Notes: generated by a model from the sequence alone, not told the origin. DNA of 62,000 nt from Symbiodinium natans (GCA_905221605.1 CAJNDS010002070.1:276296-338295), one strand, 5' to 3'; positions 28,896 through 37,870 are shown, counted from the first letter of the stretch. Numbers and translations: made by a program.

Positions 28896-29095
28896 CTAAA
28901 CCTAAACCCTAAACCTAAACCCTAAACCCTAAACCCTAAACCCTAAACCTAAACCCTAAACCCTAAACCCTAAAACCTAAACCCTAACCCCTAAACCCCT
29001 AACCCTAAACCCTAAACCCTAAACCCTAAACCCTAAACCCTAAACCCTAAACCCTAAACCCTAAACCCTAAACCCTAAACCCTAAACCCTAAACC
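28896..29095 (-). repeat. CCCTAAA array
   Basis: About 200 bp, with 6-bp CCTAAA units early on. Confidence 0.95.
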
Positions 29096-29180
29096 CTTCA
29101 CCCTAGCCCTCTTCCGACCTTCTGCTGTATCCGCCACTTCCGCCGCAATGTTCGCCCCTAATTGAGCGCCAGACCCATGA

Positions 29181-29354
29181 CTTGGTAGCCCAGTGGTACA
29201 CTTAGGGTTTAGGGCTTAGGGTTTAGGGTTTAGGGTTTAGGGCTTAGGGCTTAGGGTTTAGGATTTAGGGTTTAGGGTTTAGGGTATTTTAGGTTCTGGG
29301 TTCCCAGGGTACCCTTATGACAACTTTCTATGATCTGGTGACTGGGCTACCAAG
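29181..29354. repeat. 14-bp perfect inverted repeat spanning a TTTAGGG block
   Basis: CTTGGTAGCCCAGT at 29181-29194 and its exact reverse complement at 29341-29354. Between them are TTTAGGG units and unique sequence. Confidence 0.7.
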
Positions 29355-29700
29355 TTGATTACCCTCACCTCAACCCTGAACCCTAAACCCTAAACCGTAA
29401 ACCCTAAACCCTAAACCCTAAACCCTAAACCCTAAACCCTAAACCCTAAACCCAGGATTCAGGGATTCGGGCTTGTGGGGCCATGAGCCCTGAACCTAAA
29501 TCTTCCAACGCCCCGACCTCCGAGCCCGACTCACACCAAACCCTACTACAGACTACATACTATGTACTATATACATAATACTATATACGATAATCTGTAT
29601 ACTAGAAACCATATACTATATACTAAATCCAAAAAACAAAAAAACTATACAATATATCCTAAACGTCCCACATTCAAAGGGATGTGCTGGTTTTGCGCAG

Positions 29701-29732
29701 TGGTCCCGATGCGAGACGATTCCCCAATACAG
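29701..29732 (+). CDS. Putative exon with GA donor
   Basis: Acceptor CTGGTTTTGCGCAG, donor CAG|GATATATC. Reads VPMRDDSPIQ. The preceding 29550-29650 is AT-rich with repeated TATACTA-like words. Confidence 0.35.
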
Positions 29733-29862
29733 GATATATCTTAAACCTTCAGGATTCTAGAGTTTTCCTTCAGCCAGCTTCAGATCCCCAATACACCCCG
29801 ACGACATAAACCCGAAACCCTAGGTTTTGCGGGGGTTGCATCTACAAAATAGACAGGACAGA

Positions 29863-29892
29863 GAGAGGGAGAGAGAGAGAGAGAGAGAGACA
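29863..29892 (+). repeat. GA microsatellite
   Basis: (GA)n run. A second one is at 50069-50100. Confidence 0.9.
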
Positions 29893-30186
29893 GAGCGACA
29901 TTATACTGAACCCTGAACCCTAGACCGTAAACCCAAACCCCTAAGCCCTAAACGAACGCCCAAAGTCATGAAGGCTAAAATTTCCAGAGGCCCTACACGC
30001 AGCCCCTGAACTCCATGGCCTCAAAGACATTTAGGGCTTAGGGCTCTTTCGCTCGGTTTTGGCTAGCGCCGGGGGGGGGGGGGGGGGGGGGTTGGGGTTT
30101 AGGATGTGGGTTTTTTTAGGGCGCAGGGCGTAGGGTTTCGCCAGAAGTCTTCGAGGGTTTACAAAACCTCCCCGAACCCACCGCAG

Positions 30187-30240
30187 GTGTTGGGCAATGA
30201 GTGGTCTTTTGGCATGCAGGCTCCGGGGGGGACTCGGGGA
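30187..30240 (+). CDS. Putative exon, first of a phase-consistent trio
   Basis: Acceptor AACCCACCGCAG, donor GTTATTGG. Reads VLGNEWSFGMQAPGGTRG, phase 0/0, compatible with the exons at 30434 and 30801. Confidence 0.5.
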
Positions 30241-30433
30241 GTTATTGGTTGGGTTCGTAGGGTTTGGGGTGTAGGGTTTAGGGGCTAGGGTTTAGGGTTC
30301 AGGGATGCACGCCCTACAAGCAAGCTTGGGGTTTAGAGTTTCGGGTTTAGGGCTTGGTCTTAGGCTTGGGATCTTGGGGGGGGTTCAGCCGACCTCCTAG
30401 ACCCTAAACCCTGAGCCCGAAACCCTACTGCAG

Positions 30434-30455
30434 ATTTACACCCAAGTAGGACACG
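30434..30455 (+). CDS. Putative micro-exon, second of the trio
   Basis: Acceptor ACCCTACTGCAG, donor G|GTGAGGGC. Reads IYTQVGH plus one base. Confidence 0.45.
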
Positions 30456-30800
30456 GTGAGGGCCTTTTGTGCTGAATGGGTTGCTGACTCGAGGGCTTGC
30501 TGGCTGTTTAGGATTTACTTAGGCTGTTGGGTTGGGATTTTGGCAGGTCAGTGGTACCGTTCCTGGTAACCAACGCACCCCACCCCAACTGAAGCGCACC
30601 CTTATTTATGATACTAATCTGGTTATTGAGCCCTCTTAACACCTGAAAACCCTAAAGCCCTGAACCCAAGGTTAAGCCCAAACCCGAAAGCCCTAAACCC
30701 CAGGTTTCAGGGCCTCAGGGCCTTAGGGACCCCAAACCCAACGCTAAACCCTGAACCCTAGACCCTAAACCCTGAACCCCAAAATTCTTTGGGGCTTCAG

Positions 30801-30872
30801 AGCTTGGTGACCGAGCCGCCCGCCAGGGCGTCTCCATCACCACGCCCAAACAGAACCAGCTCCTGACTCGCA
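30801..30872 (+). CDS. Putative exon, third of the trio
   Basis: Acceptor TTTGGGGCTTCAG, donor A|GTCAGTCAGG. Reads LGDRAARQGVSITTPKQNQL then LTR, almost all codons G/C-ending. Starting phase 2 matches the one base left by 30434-30455. Confidence 0.6.
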
Positions 30873-30968
30873 GTCAGTCAGGGTTCAGGGACTAGGGTTC
30901 TAGGGTTCGAGGGTTTCGGGTTTCGGGCCTCAGGGTTTAGGGTTTGGGGTTTAGGGTTTCTGCTTCAG

Positions 30969-31015
30969 GGAATGAAGCGTTCGAGGGTTGAAGGAGACAG
31001 CGAAGACCTAAACCC
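30969..31015 (+). CDS. Putative exon
   Basis: Acceptor TTTCTGCTTCAG|G, donor CC|GTAGTCC. Reads GMKRSRVEGDSEDLN. Phase does not fit the exon before it. Confidence 0.4.
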
Positions 31016-31179
31016 GTAGTCCGGTCTCAGCTTCGTTTATGGCTTAGTAGTAGTAGGTAACCTTTAACCTTTGTGGGGTATTTTAGGGTTTAGGGTTTAG
31101 GGTTTAGGGTTTAGGGTAATCCCCATTTACCCTAAACCCCTAAACCCGAAACCCGAAACCCTAAACCGTGCCATTGCAG

Positions 31180-31231
31180 CGGTCCAGGAAGGGCGAAGGC
31201 TGCAGCCCGCTGCTTGCTGAATGCTGGGGTC
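31180..31231 (+). CDS. Putative exon
   Basis: Acceptor CCGTGCCATTGCAG, donor C|GTGCTAG. Reads RSRKGEGCSPLLAECWG. Confidence 0.45.
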
Positions 31232-31314
31232 GTGCTAGTAGGGTTTTCAGGTTTAAGGCTCACTCGAAATAGTATCCCACGCAGTAAACCCCCTGCTTTT
31301 CACCTTTTCATCAG

Positions 31315-31344
31315 GGTGCTTCCCCTCAGAAGCTAGGACCTAGA
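31315..31344 (+). CDS. Putative exon with strong polypyrimidine acceptor
   Basis: Acceptor CTTTTCACCTTTTCATCAG, donor AGA|GTCGGCG. Reads GASPQKLGPR. A T14-G17 homopolymer pair follows at about 31362-31392. Confidence 0.4.
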
Positions 31345-31780
31345 GTCGGCGCTTATTCCTCTTTTTTTTTTTTTTTGGGGGGGGGGGGGGGGAGGGTCCC
31401 TTATGAGCCCCTTTAAACCAGAAAAGGCACCCTTTTTATTCCTAGCCCTAAACCCTGAACCCTGGCCCCAGAACCCTGACCCTATAATTTTTGTAATCCC
31501 TTTCATCCCTAGAATCCCTAAACCCTACAGCCCCGAAGCACCTCGAACCGGTGCGGTCTCTCAACCCTAGGGCCTGCCTCGAGAACTCCAAGCTTTTAAG
31601 CGTTTGTCGGTTACCGAATCCTACGAGGGGTACGAAGTATTTGAAGGGTTCTTCAGGGAGGGGGTTCATGGGGGTAGGTACCTAGGGAACCTTAGGCAAG
31701 CTTAGGGGGCCTTAGGGAGTCCTAGGGAGTACTAGGGAACCTTGGGTTATGTACCCGCTTTGAAGCCCCCCTCCCTTAAG

Positions 31781-31820
31781 AACTTCATAAAGGTTTCAAA
31801 GAACAACCTGCGAGAACAAG
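31781..31820 (+). CDS. Putative exon with GTACCT donor
   Basis: Acceptor CCCCTCCCTTAAG, donor CAAG|GTACCTC. Reads NFIKVSKNNLREQ. Confidence 0.45.
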
Positions 31821-31998
31821 GTACCTCACACCCTAAAAGCCCCAACGCCCCAAAGCCCTCAAACCCTCAACCCCTCAAACCCTAAGCCCCTAAAACCCTA
31901 AAAGCCCTACAGCCCTACAGCCCTATACAACCCTAAATCCTAAACCCCTAAAACCCTAAACCCCTAAAACCCTAAAAGCCCTACAACCCTTGGGACAG

Positions 31999-32104
31999 TT
32001 GGCTCCAAAACCCCTGAAGCCCGGGAGTTCTGTGGCTGAAGGTACTACACCTTTCGACAGACGGCCGGAGCCTTGCTGACGGGGTCTGCCACACCTCCCC
32101 AAAG
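31999..32104 (+). CDS. Exon-like segment with two alternative readings
   Basis: One reading starts after TTGGGACAG at 31999: LAPKPLKPGSSVAEGTTPFD then RRPEP, to a GC donor near 32077. The other starts after CCTTTCGACAG at 32061: TAGALLTGSATPPQ to the donor AAAG|GTGAACC at 32105. They overlap and cannot both be right. Confidence 0.4.
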
Positions 32105-32159
32105 GTGAACCACCCAAAGACCTAAACTTGCAGGGAAGCCTAAACCCTAAACTTTAAAC

Positions 32160-32265
32160 CCTGAACCCTCAACCCTAAACCCTAAACCCTAAACCCTAAA
32201 CCCTAAACCCTAAACCCTAAACCCTAAACCCTAAACCCTAAACCCTAAACCCTAAACCCTAAACC
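32160..32265 (-). repeat. CCCTAAA array
   Basis: About 14 units. Downstream 32266-32630 has no exon I can support. Confidence 0.95.
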
Positions 32266-32424
32266 ATCGTTTTAGCGTGGGTGCTTGCACCTGGCAGGCT
32301 TTAGCGCTCAGGGTTTAGGATATGGGGCTTAGGGCTTACAAGCTCCATGAGACAAAGGAGTGCACTCTGTTTATTCTTAGGCCTCTCGGCAAGCTTCATT
32401 CCACAGTCGATTTTTTACACTATG

Positions 32425-32520
32425 TGTATATATATATATATATGTGTGTGTATATATATATATTTATATTCATACACATATGTATATATACATATACATA
32501 TACGTATATGTCTACATGTA
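32425..32520. repeat. TATA/TG microsatellite
   Basis: Alternating (TA)n, (TG)n and CATATA motifs over about 95 bp. Confidence 0.9.
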
Positions 32521-32699
32521 CATGCCTGATGTAGTCCCTGTGTACCTAAACCCACCTAATTCCCAAACCCGGAAAACCCACAGCCCCGCAAGCCCTAGCA
32601 GCAATCAAGCCCTAACTCCTGGCGACCCCCCGGGGTTCTAGGTTCCCTGAGAACACTATCCAACCCCAAAACGGGTACCCTTTTCACAACACGGTTCCT

Positions 32700-32932
32700 G
32701 GACCCAAAACCCAAAACCCAAAACCCAACACCCAACACCCTAAACCCTAAACCCTAAACCCTAAACCCTAAACCCTAAACCCTAAACCCTAAACCCTAAA
32801 CCCTAAACCCTAAACCCTAACCCCTAACCCCTAAACCCTAAACCCTAAACCCTAAACCCTAAACCCTAAACCCTAAACCCTAAACCCTAAACCCTAAACC
32901 CTAAACCCTAAACCCTAAACCCTAAACCCTAT
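32700..32932 (-). repeat. CCCAAAA/CCCAACA to CCCTAAA array
   Basis: Starts with four CCCAAAA units and CCCAACA units, then about 26 CCCTAAA units. Confidence 0.95.
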
Positions 32933-32949
32933 CTTAGATCTCTGGGCAG

Positions 32950-33018
32950 CCCTGAAGAAGTGCGAGGTTTCCATGGGCCGCTCTGGGCTCCGACGAAAAG
33001 AGGCTTGTGGGTTGAAAG
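32950..33018 (+). CDS. Putative exon with GCTTAGGG donor
   Basis: Acceptor GATCTCTGGGCAG, donor G|GCTTAGGG. Reads LKKCEVSMGRSGLRRKEACG then LK. CCCTAAA left, TTTAGGG right. Confidence 0.5.
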
Positions 33019-33044
33019 GCTTAGGGCTGAGCTGTTTTTTTTGG

Positions 33045-33184
33045 TTTAGGGTTTAGGGTTTAGGGTTTAGGGTTTAGGGTTTAGGGTTTAGGGTTTAGGG
33101 TGTAGGGTGTAGGGTGTAGGGTGTAGGGTGTAGGGTTTAGGGTTTAGGGTTTAGGGTTTAAGGGGGGGGGGGGGGGGGGGGGGG
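33045..33184 (+). repeat. TTTAGGG/TGTAGGG array ending in poly-G
   Basis: TTTAGGG, then five TGTAGGG units, then TTTAGGG, then a G run (33162-33184). Confidence 0.95.
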
Positions 33185-33229
33185 TCGGGGTTAATGTGCT
33201 GGGCTTATAGATCCTGGAGCGGGGTACGA

Positions 33230-33358
33230 CTGGGAGGTTCATGTGTACTTATAACCTTGTAAGTCCAATGAGAAGTCTACTTGTAACCTACTTAGAGGAC
33301 TTAGGGGGGCTTGTAAGTGCAGTTCTTAATGGGGTTAGAAGTAGCCTGAACCTCCAAG
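33230..33358. mobile_element. Fold-back family E, full copy
   Basis: Left end CTGGGAGGTTCATG-TACTTATAACC and right end, read as reverse complement, CTTGGAGGTTCAGG-TACTTCTAACC. The arms are about 27 bp with few mismatches, total 129 bp. A related partial copy is at 24449-24560 and end fragments at about 20575 and 49855-49940. Confidence 0.6.
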
Positions 33359-33639
33359 GAGAGATTATTGAGGGTTTAGTTCGGTGTTAGGGATTGCGGC
33401 TGTAGGTTTTGTGGGTAAATTAGGGGTTTCGGCTTGGAGGGGCTTGTAGACGGTTTTGAGGGGTTCAGGGGTGAGGGAGGGCATTGTTTTGGGGTTCAGG
33501 GGTTGAGAGTTACGTGCTAGTTTGGGGGTTATGGTTGAGGGTCCGGGTTGAAGGCTCTTGGGTACTTCTAAGGGAACCTAGCCATAAAAATGTAGTAATG
33601 AGAGGACCCTGCGACGTGGGAAGATTTGGGGGGGGGGGG

Positions 33640-33782
33640 TCCCTAAACCCTGAACCCTAAACCCTGAACCCTAAACCCTAAACCCCTAAACCCTAAACCC
33701 TCAACCCTCAACCCTCAACCCTCAACCCTAAACCCTAAACCCTAAACCCTAAACCCTAAACCCTAAACCCTAAACCCTAAAC
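33640..33782 (-). repeat. CCCTGAA/CCCTCAA/CCCTAAA array
   Basis: Mixed block in which each variant forms its own short run. A G10 run precedes it. Confidence 0.9.
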
Positions 33783-33797
33783 CTCCTCATTTTCTAG

Positions 33798-33854
33798 GTG
33801 TCTCTGGGATCTTCCTTTCGGAACAAACTGCCCTCAACCTCTCCGACCTTGAGT
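33798..33854 (+). CDS. Putative exon
   Basis: Acceptor CCTCATTTTCTAG|G, donor GTCTGG. Reads VSLGSSFRNKLPSTSPTLS. Confidence 0.45.
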
Positions 33855-34023
33855 GTCTGGCTTCGGGTTTCGGGCGCTTCGGGCTTTTGGCCTTTCTAGG
33901 GGTTTACTGCAGGGGCTAAGGGATTTCGGGTTTAGGGTTTAGGGTTTAGGGGCGTTAGGCTTCACAGGATCACAGGGCTTTAGGGCTTATAGGGGTGTCG
34001 GTTGACCGCCTGGAGGGATTCGG

Positions 34024-34123
34024 TTGGATGTTCCCCCTTGTACTAGCAGTCCTCAATAGGGATTACAATAGGGGGTACGATAATCCCTATAGAGGACTGT
34101 TAGGATTACGGGGAACATCCCAA
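34024..34123. mobile_element. Fold-back family A copy
   Basis: Left arm TTGGATGTTCCCCC-TACTAGCAGTCCTCAATAGGG and right arm (reverse complement) TTGGGATGTTCCCC-CTAACAGTCCTCTATAGGG, about 42 bp each, around a short centre containing AGGGGGTAC. Confidence 0.7.
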
Positions 34124-34149
34124 GTTAAACCCTTAAAACCTTAAACCCC

Positions 34150-34262
34150 CTAGACCCTAGACCCTAAACCCTAAACCCTAAACCCTAAACCCTAAACCCT
34201 AAACCCTAAACCCTAAACCCTAAACCCTAAACCCTAAACCCTAAACCCTAAACCCTAAACCC
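34150..34262 (-). repeat. CCCTAAA array
   Basis: About 16 units, ending at the left arm of the inverted repeat 34261-34279. Confidence 0.95.
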
Positions 34263-34307
34263 TAGGGGAAGGCCTGACCCTAAACCCTAAACCGTAAGGG
34301 TTCTCAG

Positions 34308-34399
34308 GGCTTTGAGGGTTTGTTCTTGGAGTTGGCCCCTTGTGGAGGTGGAGGGCGTCATCCTGGCGCTCAAACGCCGCTGGTCAGGCCTTCCCCTAG
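34308..34399 (+). CDS. Putative exon, 30 codons
   Basis: Acceptor GGGTTCTCAG|G, GC donor CTAG|GCTTTGG. Reads ALRVCSWSWPLVEVEGVILA then LKRRWSGLPL. Its last 19 nt (34382-34400) are the exact reverse complement of 34261-34279 in the upstream intron, so the 3' part of this exon can pair with the intron. Confidence 0.5.
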
Positions 34400-34401
34400 G
34401 C

Positions 34402-34715
34402 TTTGGGGTTTAGGGTTTAGGGTTTAGGGTTTAGGGTTTAGGGTTTAGGGTTTAGGGTTTAGGGTTTAGGGTTTCGGGTTTAGGGTTTAGGGTTTAGGGT
34501 TTAGGGTTTAGGGTTTAGGGTTAACCCTCAGCCCTAGACCGCAGGCACTGGGGGGCTGAAGGCATTTGTTTAAGGGCATGCCGCTGGTCAGGCCTTCCCC
34601 TGGGGTTTAGGGTTTAGGGTTTAGGGTTTAGGGTTTAGGGTTTAGGGTTTAGGGTTTAGGGTGTAGGGTTTAGGGTTTAGGGTTTAGGGTTTAGGGTTTA
34701 GGGTTTAGGGCGATT
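34402..34715 (+). repeat. Two TTTAGGG arrays around a partial exon copy
   Basis: TTTAGGG at 34402-34522 and 34604-34710. Between them CCGCTGGTCAGGCCTTCCCC (34582-34601) repeats the end of the exon at 34308-34399 with its array, a partial tandem duplication. It is followed by two 33-bp direct repeats (GGGCGATTCTGGAG-TAGG) at 34709-34770. Confidence 0.85.
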
Positions 34716-35011
34716 CTGGAGTTAGGGATTAGGGTGTAGGGCGATTCTGGAGCTAGGGATTAGGGTGTAGGCCTCCGCACCATTGCTGTGCACTGGGGGG
34801 GCTGGTTTTGGGTTTAGGGTTCAGGGTGTAGGGTTTAGGATTTAGGGTTTAGGGTTTTGCAGGGATTTGAGGGGTTCAGGACTTTGGTTTAGGAGCCTAA
34901 ATCCCAATCCTAAACCAGGGTTTAAGGTTTAGGGTTTAGGGTTTCGGAGTTTAGGGTTTAGGGGTTGAGGGCAGGGTTTGGGGGCTGTAGGCTTTTTCTC
35001 CGGGGATTTCA

Positions 35012-35036
35012 GAGGGGGGGGGGGGGGGGGGGGGGG
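35012..35036 (+). repeat. Poly-G tract
   Basis: Uninterrupted G run in a G-rich degenerate repeat region. Confidence 0.95.
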
Positions 35037-35141
35037 TGTTGGGAGTTTCGGGCTTAGGGTTTAGGATGGTGTGCAGTTTAAGGACTTTTGTGACCCTAAA
35101 CCCTAAACCCTAAACCCTAAACCCTGGTTTAGCATTGGGGT

Positions 35142-35330
35142 TTACAGCAAAACAAACAATAAATCACTAACTAAATAATTCAATTAAGAAAAAAACCATA
35201 CATCAAAATCCCTTTCGGGATGTTTTATGAATGCCAATTCTGTAATTCGATGCATATATCGTTTAATTTCAGGTTCTTTCATTCTAAAATTATCTTGCAA
35301 CATTTGAGCAAAAATTTCATGGTTAGTGGC
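35142..35330 (-). other. AT-rich insert of foreign base composition
   Basis: About 190 bp with far higher A+T than anything nearby. It holds the minus-strand open frame below; the plus strand has nothing comparable. The boundaries are a TTTACAG edge on the left and return to G/C-rich sequence on the right. Confidence 0.7.
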
Positions 35331-35372
35331 ACGGAGTTTGGGGCTGATGGGGTTTGAAGCTCGAAATGCCGC
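35184..35372 (-). pseudogene. AT-rich open-frame fragment, probably a captured gene piece
   Basis: Minus frame, open from 35372 to a TAA at 35184-35186. Its core reads NHEIFAQMLQDNFRMKEPEI, then KRYMHRITELAFIKHPERDF, DVWFFS. Codons are A/T-ending, as in organelle, bacterial-symbiont or viral genes, unlike the G/C-ending exons around it. The upstream 14 codons are G/C-rich and may be host sequence. Family not recognised. Confidence 0.5.
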
Positions 35373-35402
35373 TTAAGTGAGGCAGCCTGAATACTCAAAG
35401 CG

Positions 35403-35555
35403 GCTAGGGTTTAGGGTTTAGGGTTTAGGGTTTGGGGTTTAGGGTTTAGGGTTTAGGGTTTAGGGTTTAGGGTTTAGGGTTTTAGGGTTTAGGGCTTAGG
35501 GCTTAGGGTTTAGGGTTTAGGGTTTAGGGTTTAGGTTTTAGGGTTTAGGGTTTAG
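35403..35555 (+). repeat. TTTAGGG array
   Basis: About 20 units with a few TTTTAGGG and GCTTAGGG units. Confidence 0.95.
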
Positions 35556-35600
35556 GACTCGTAGAACACCTTCCAGCTTTCTAGTTAACATGCCGCGCAG

Positions 35601-35631
35601 AACTTCCGTGTGTACGCACGGCGCTCTTCTT
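35601..35631 (+). CDS. Putative exon
   Basis: Acceptor AACATGCCGCGCAG, GA donor (CTT|GAGTCAG). Reads NFRVYARRSS. Confidence 0.3.
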
Positions 35632-35649
35632 GAGTCAGAATCCTAAGAC

Positions 35650-35742
35650 CTAAACCCTGAACCCTAAACCCTAAACCCTAAACCCTAAACCCTAAACCCT
35701 AAACCCTAAACCCTAAACCCTAAACCCTAAACCCTAAACCCA
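35650..35742 (-). repeat. CCCTAAA array
   Basis: About 13 units; a second run follows at 35817-35875. Confidence 0.95.
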
Positions 35743-35757
35743 ACGCCGCGTTTAGGC

Positions 35758-35806
35758 GCGCTTGTCCGCGGGTTCTTGGATCATCTTAGGGGGAAGCCTC
35801 GGGTCC
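35758..35806 (-). CDS. Putative minus-strand exon with repeat-type splice sites
   Basis: On the minus strand the acceptor is GCTGTTTAG|G and the donor GC (CGC|GCCTAAAC). Reads DPRLPPKMIQEPADKR. Confidence 0.35.
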
Positions 35807-36022
35807 CTAAACAGCCTAAACCCTAAACCCTAAACCCTAAACCCTAAACCCTAAACCCTAAACCCTAAACCCTAAAGCATGGGGATCCATATAGGGCATT
35901 ACATCTGGCATTATCGGGTTTAGGGTTTATTGTTTCGTACATCTGGTATGATAGGGTTGGGGGTTTAGGGTTTAGGATTTTTTAGGGTTCAGTATCAGCT
36001 TGGTAATCACAGGGTGACTTAC

Positions 36023-36085
36023 CGGATCCGGCGGCGCAACATTGCTTTCGGCCTCGCTGGGCACCCCGGTGCGCGGTACCAGAAG
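36023..36085 (-). CDS. Putative minus-strand exon with conventional splice sites
   Basis: Minus acceptor TCTGGGTGATTTTCAG and donor CCG|GTAAGTCA, both close to the general eukaryotic consensus. Reads LLVPRTGVPSEAESNVAPPD. A long plus-strand open frame overlaps but has a less coding-like composition. No telomeric repeat at its edges. Confidence 0.45.
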
Positions 36086-36233
36086 CTGAAAATCACCCAG
36101 AATTCAGACGGTGCCGAAGGAATCGTCCAGCGCTCCCTTGCATGCTAGCTGGCCTTCTAGGCGGCTATGAACAAAAAAAGGTGTTCACCGCCCTCCCCGC
36201 TGGGTTGATCATCCGATAGAAAACACGGGGCAG

Positions 36234-36387
36234 AGCGAGAGAAGAAGGATGTGAAGGCCATGGTTTCTCTGGCCAAGGAGAAGTTGCGGGCAAGCTTCTG
36301 GAAGCCATTTATGGCATGTTTGAACACGATATCTCCACAGCTTGCTCAGACCCGGTGCTGCAGAGCACAAGAAGCAGACGAAGAAGG
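36234..36387 (+). CDS. Putative long exon, possibly two
   Basis: Acceptor ACACGGGGCAG. The frame is open to the GTTTAGGG donor and starts REKKDVKAMVSLAKEKLR. A GC donor at 36290 (CGG|GCAAGC) and an acceptor ATCTCCACAG at 36340 could split it. From 36289 another frame (KLLEAIYGMFEHDIS) looks equally natural. Confidence 0.5.
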
Positions 36388-36729
36388 GTTTAGGGTTCAG
36401 GGTTCAGGGTTTAGAGTTTAGGGTTCAGGGTTTAGGGTTTAGGGTTCAGGGTTTAGGGTCTAGGCTTTGGGTTGAGCAGTGGTGGCACATTCGGGTCTGA
36501 CCAAAGTTTCTGAAATAGAAGAAGGCTCTGGAGGACAAAACTCGCAGGGTGGTTTGGGCTTACCTTTTTTTTATACGATCTTCCAGGGCTTAAGGTTTAG
36601 GGTTTAGTTTTTAGGGCTTAGGGTTTAGGGTTTAGGGATTAGGGTTTAGGGTGTAGGGCTTAGGGTTCAAAGCCCCGAAACGCCAGAACACCCTAACCTT
36701 AAAGCGCAAAGCCCCATGGCAACCCCCAG

Positions 36730-36800
36730 CCTACGTAAGAGGCGTCGACTACGACCTCTTGGAGCGCAACTGCGGGCACTTCTGCAACGAGCTGTGCCAA
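36730..36800 (+). CDS. Exon fragment of a PPPDE/DeSI-type peptidase
   Basis: Acceptor GGCAACCCCCAG, GC donor CAA|GCGCCTG. The 71 nt read YVRGVDYDLLERNCGHFCNE then LCQ. The Y-D-L-L-x-x-N-C-x-H-F-x-N-E-L pattern is the signature around the catalytic cysteine of PPPDE (DUF862) thiol peptidases, the family of the deSUMOylating DeSI proteins and plant desi homologues. In this family the Cys of N-C-x-H-F is the nucleophile, and the partner His lies in an N-terminal part not found here. The flanks are degenerate repeats, so the rest of the gene would be in other exons or is lost. Confidence 0.6.
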
Positions 36801-36987
36801 GCGCCTGAGCCTTACGGGCCAAGTTAGCGACGTAGTAGGGCTTCGGGCTGAAGTTTCAGGAGGGTGTAGTCAGGAGCAGTCGACCCCTTAAACCCCAAAC
36901 CCTAAACCCTAAACCCCAAACCCTAAACCCCAAACCCTGAACCCCTACTTACATCCCTGAACTTCGAGGCTCCCTAACACATCTCAG

Positions 36988-37094
36988 GGCCCAGATGGCC
37001 CCCAGCGCGGAGGCGGAGGACACCACAGAAGCGTTCATCCCCGGGCCGAACTGGTTGAAGGTGCGGCAGCCCTTCACGAGGACCATGAAATCAC
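36988..37094 (+). CDS. Putative exon, 35 codons
   Basis: Acceptor CCCTAACACATCTCAG|G, GC donor C|GCTGACG. Reads AQMAPSAEAEDTTEAFIPGP then NWLKVRQPFTRTMKS, with mostly G/C third positions. The minus strand is open too but is less coding-like. Its phase does not directly join the PPPDE exon. Confidence 0.55.
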
Positions 37095-37780
37095 GCTGAC
37101 GACCCAGGATGCCGCGTGCGTTCGGCAGCTGAGGGCGATTCCGGCTGGGTGCTGGCATGCAAGGTCGCCCTGACGATGTCACGCTGGACCCCTGACCCCT
37201 AGCCGCGGTTGGTGGGTTGGAGGAGACACAGCTTCCAGACACCAGTGCTTGCGACCGCGAAAAAACAAAACACATCCCGAAGCTCCAACTCCGAAAGCCC
37301 CAGAACCTGAAGCCGAAGCCCCTAAACCCTAAACCCCAAACATCTAGACCTTAAACCCTTAATCTGAGCCCTCACCCATCCCTTGAGCCCCTATGCGCCC
37401 CTAAGTTGGGGTGTAGGATTTACTGTTTAGGACTTGCAGTTTAGGGGTTAAGGGGTTCAGGGGTTTAGGGTCTGGGGTTTAGGGCTTTAGGGTTTAGGGG
37501 TCTAGGGGTTCAGGGTTTTAGGGGTTTAGGGGTTCAGGGGTTGAGGGGTTTAGGGGTTTGGGGGTTTAGGGTTCAGGGGTTCAGGGGTTCAGGATTTTAG
37601 GGGTTTAGGTTCAGGAACCTCCGACCCCCAAATCCCACCACCCGTAAACATCCTTGTGCTCAAAGCAGCCCCTGAGCATTTCATAAGCCCTGAACCTTAT
37701 AAACCCTACACCCTAAACCCTAAACCCTACACCCTATAAACCCTGCAGCCCTCAAGTTGTAAGCCTAAACACGTCCTCAG

Positions 37781-37838
37781 ACTGGGTGTGGGCCGCATGC
37801 CGAACTGGGTCACCCGAGTGGCAGAGGCCATTTGGAGA
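37781..37838 (+). CDS. Putative exon before a fold-back-bearing intron
   Basis: Acceptor ACACGTCCTCAG, donor AGA|GTGGGG. Reads LGVGRMPNWVTRVAEAIWR. Ends in phase 0 and fits the exon at 38029 across a 190-nt intron. Confidence 0.55.
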
Positions 37839-37870
37839 GTGGGGGGGTTGGAATTTAGGATCAGGGCTAA

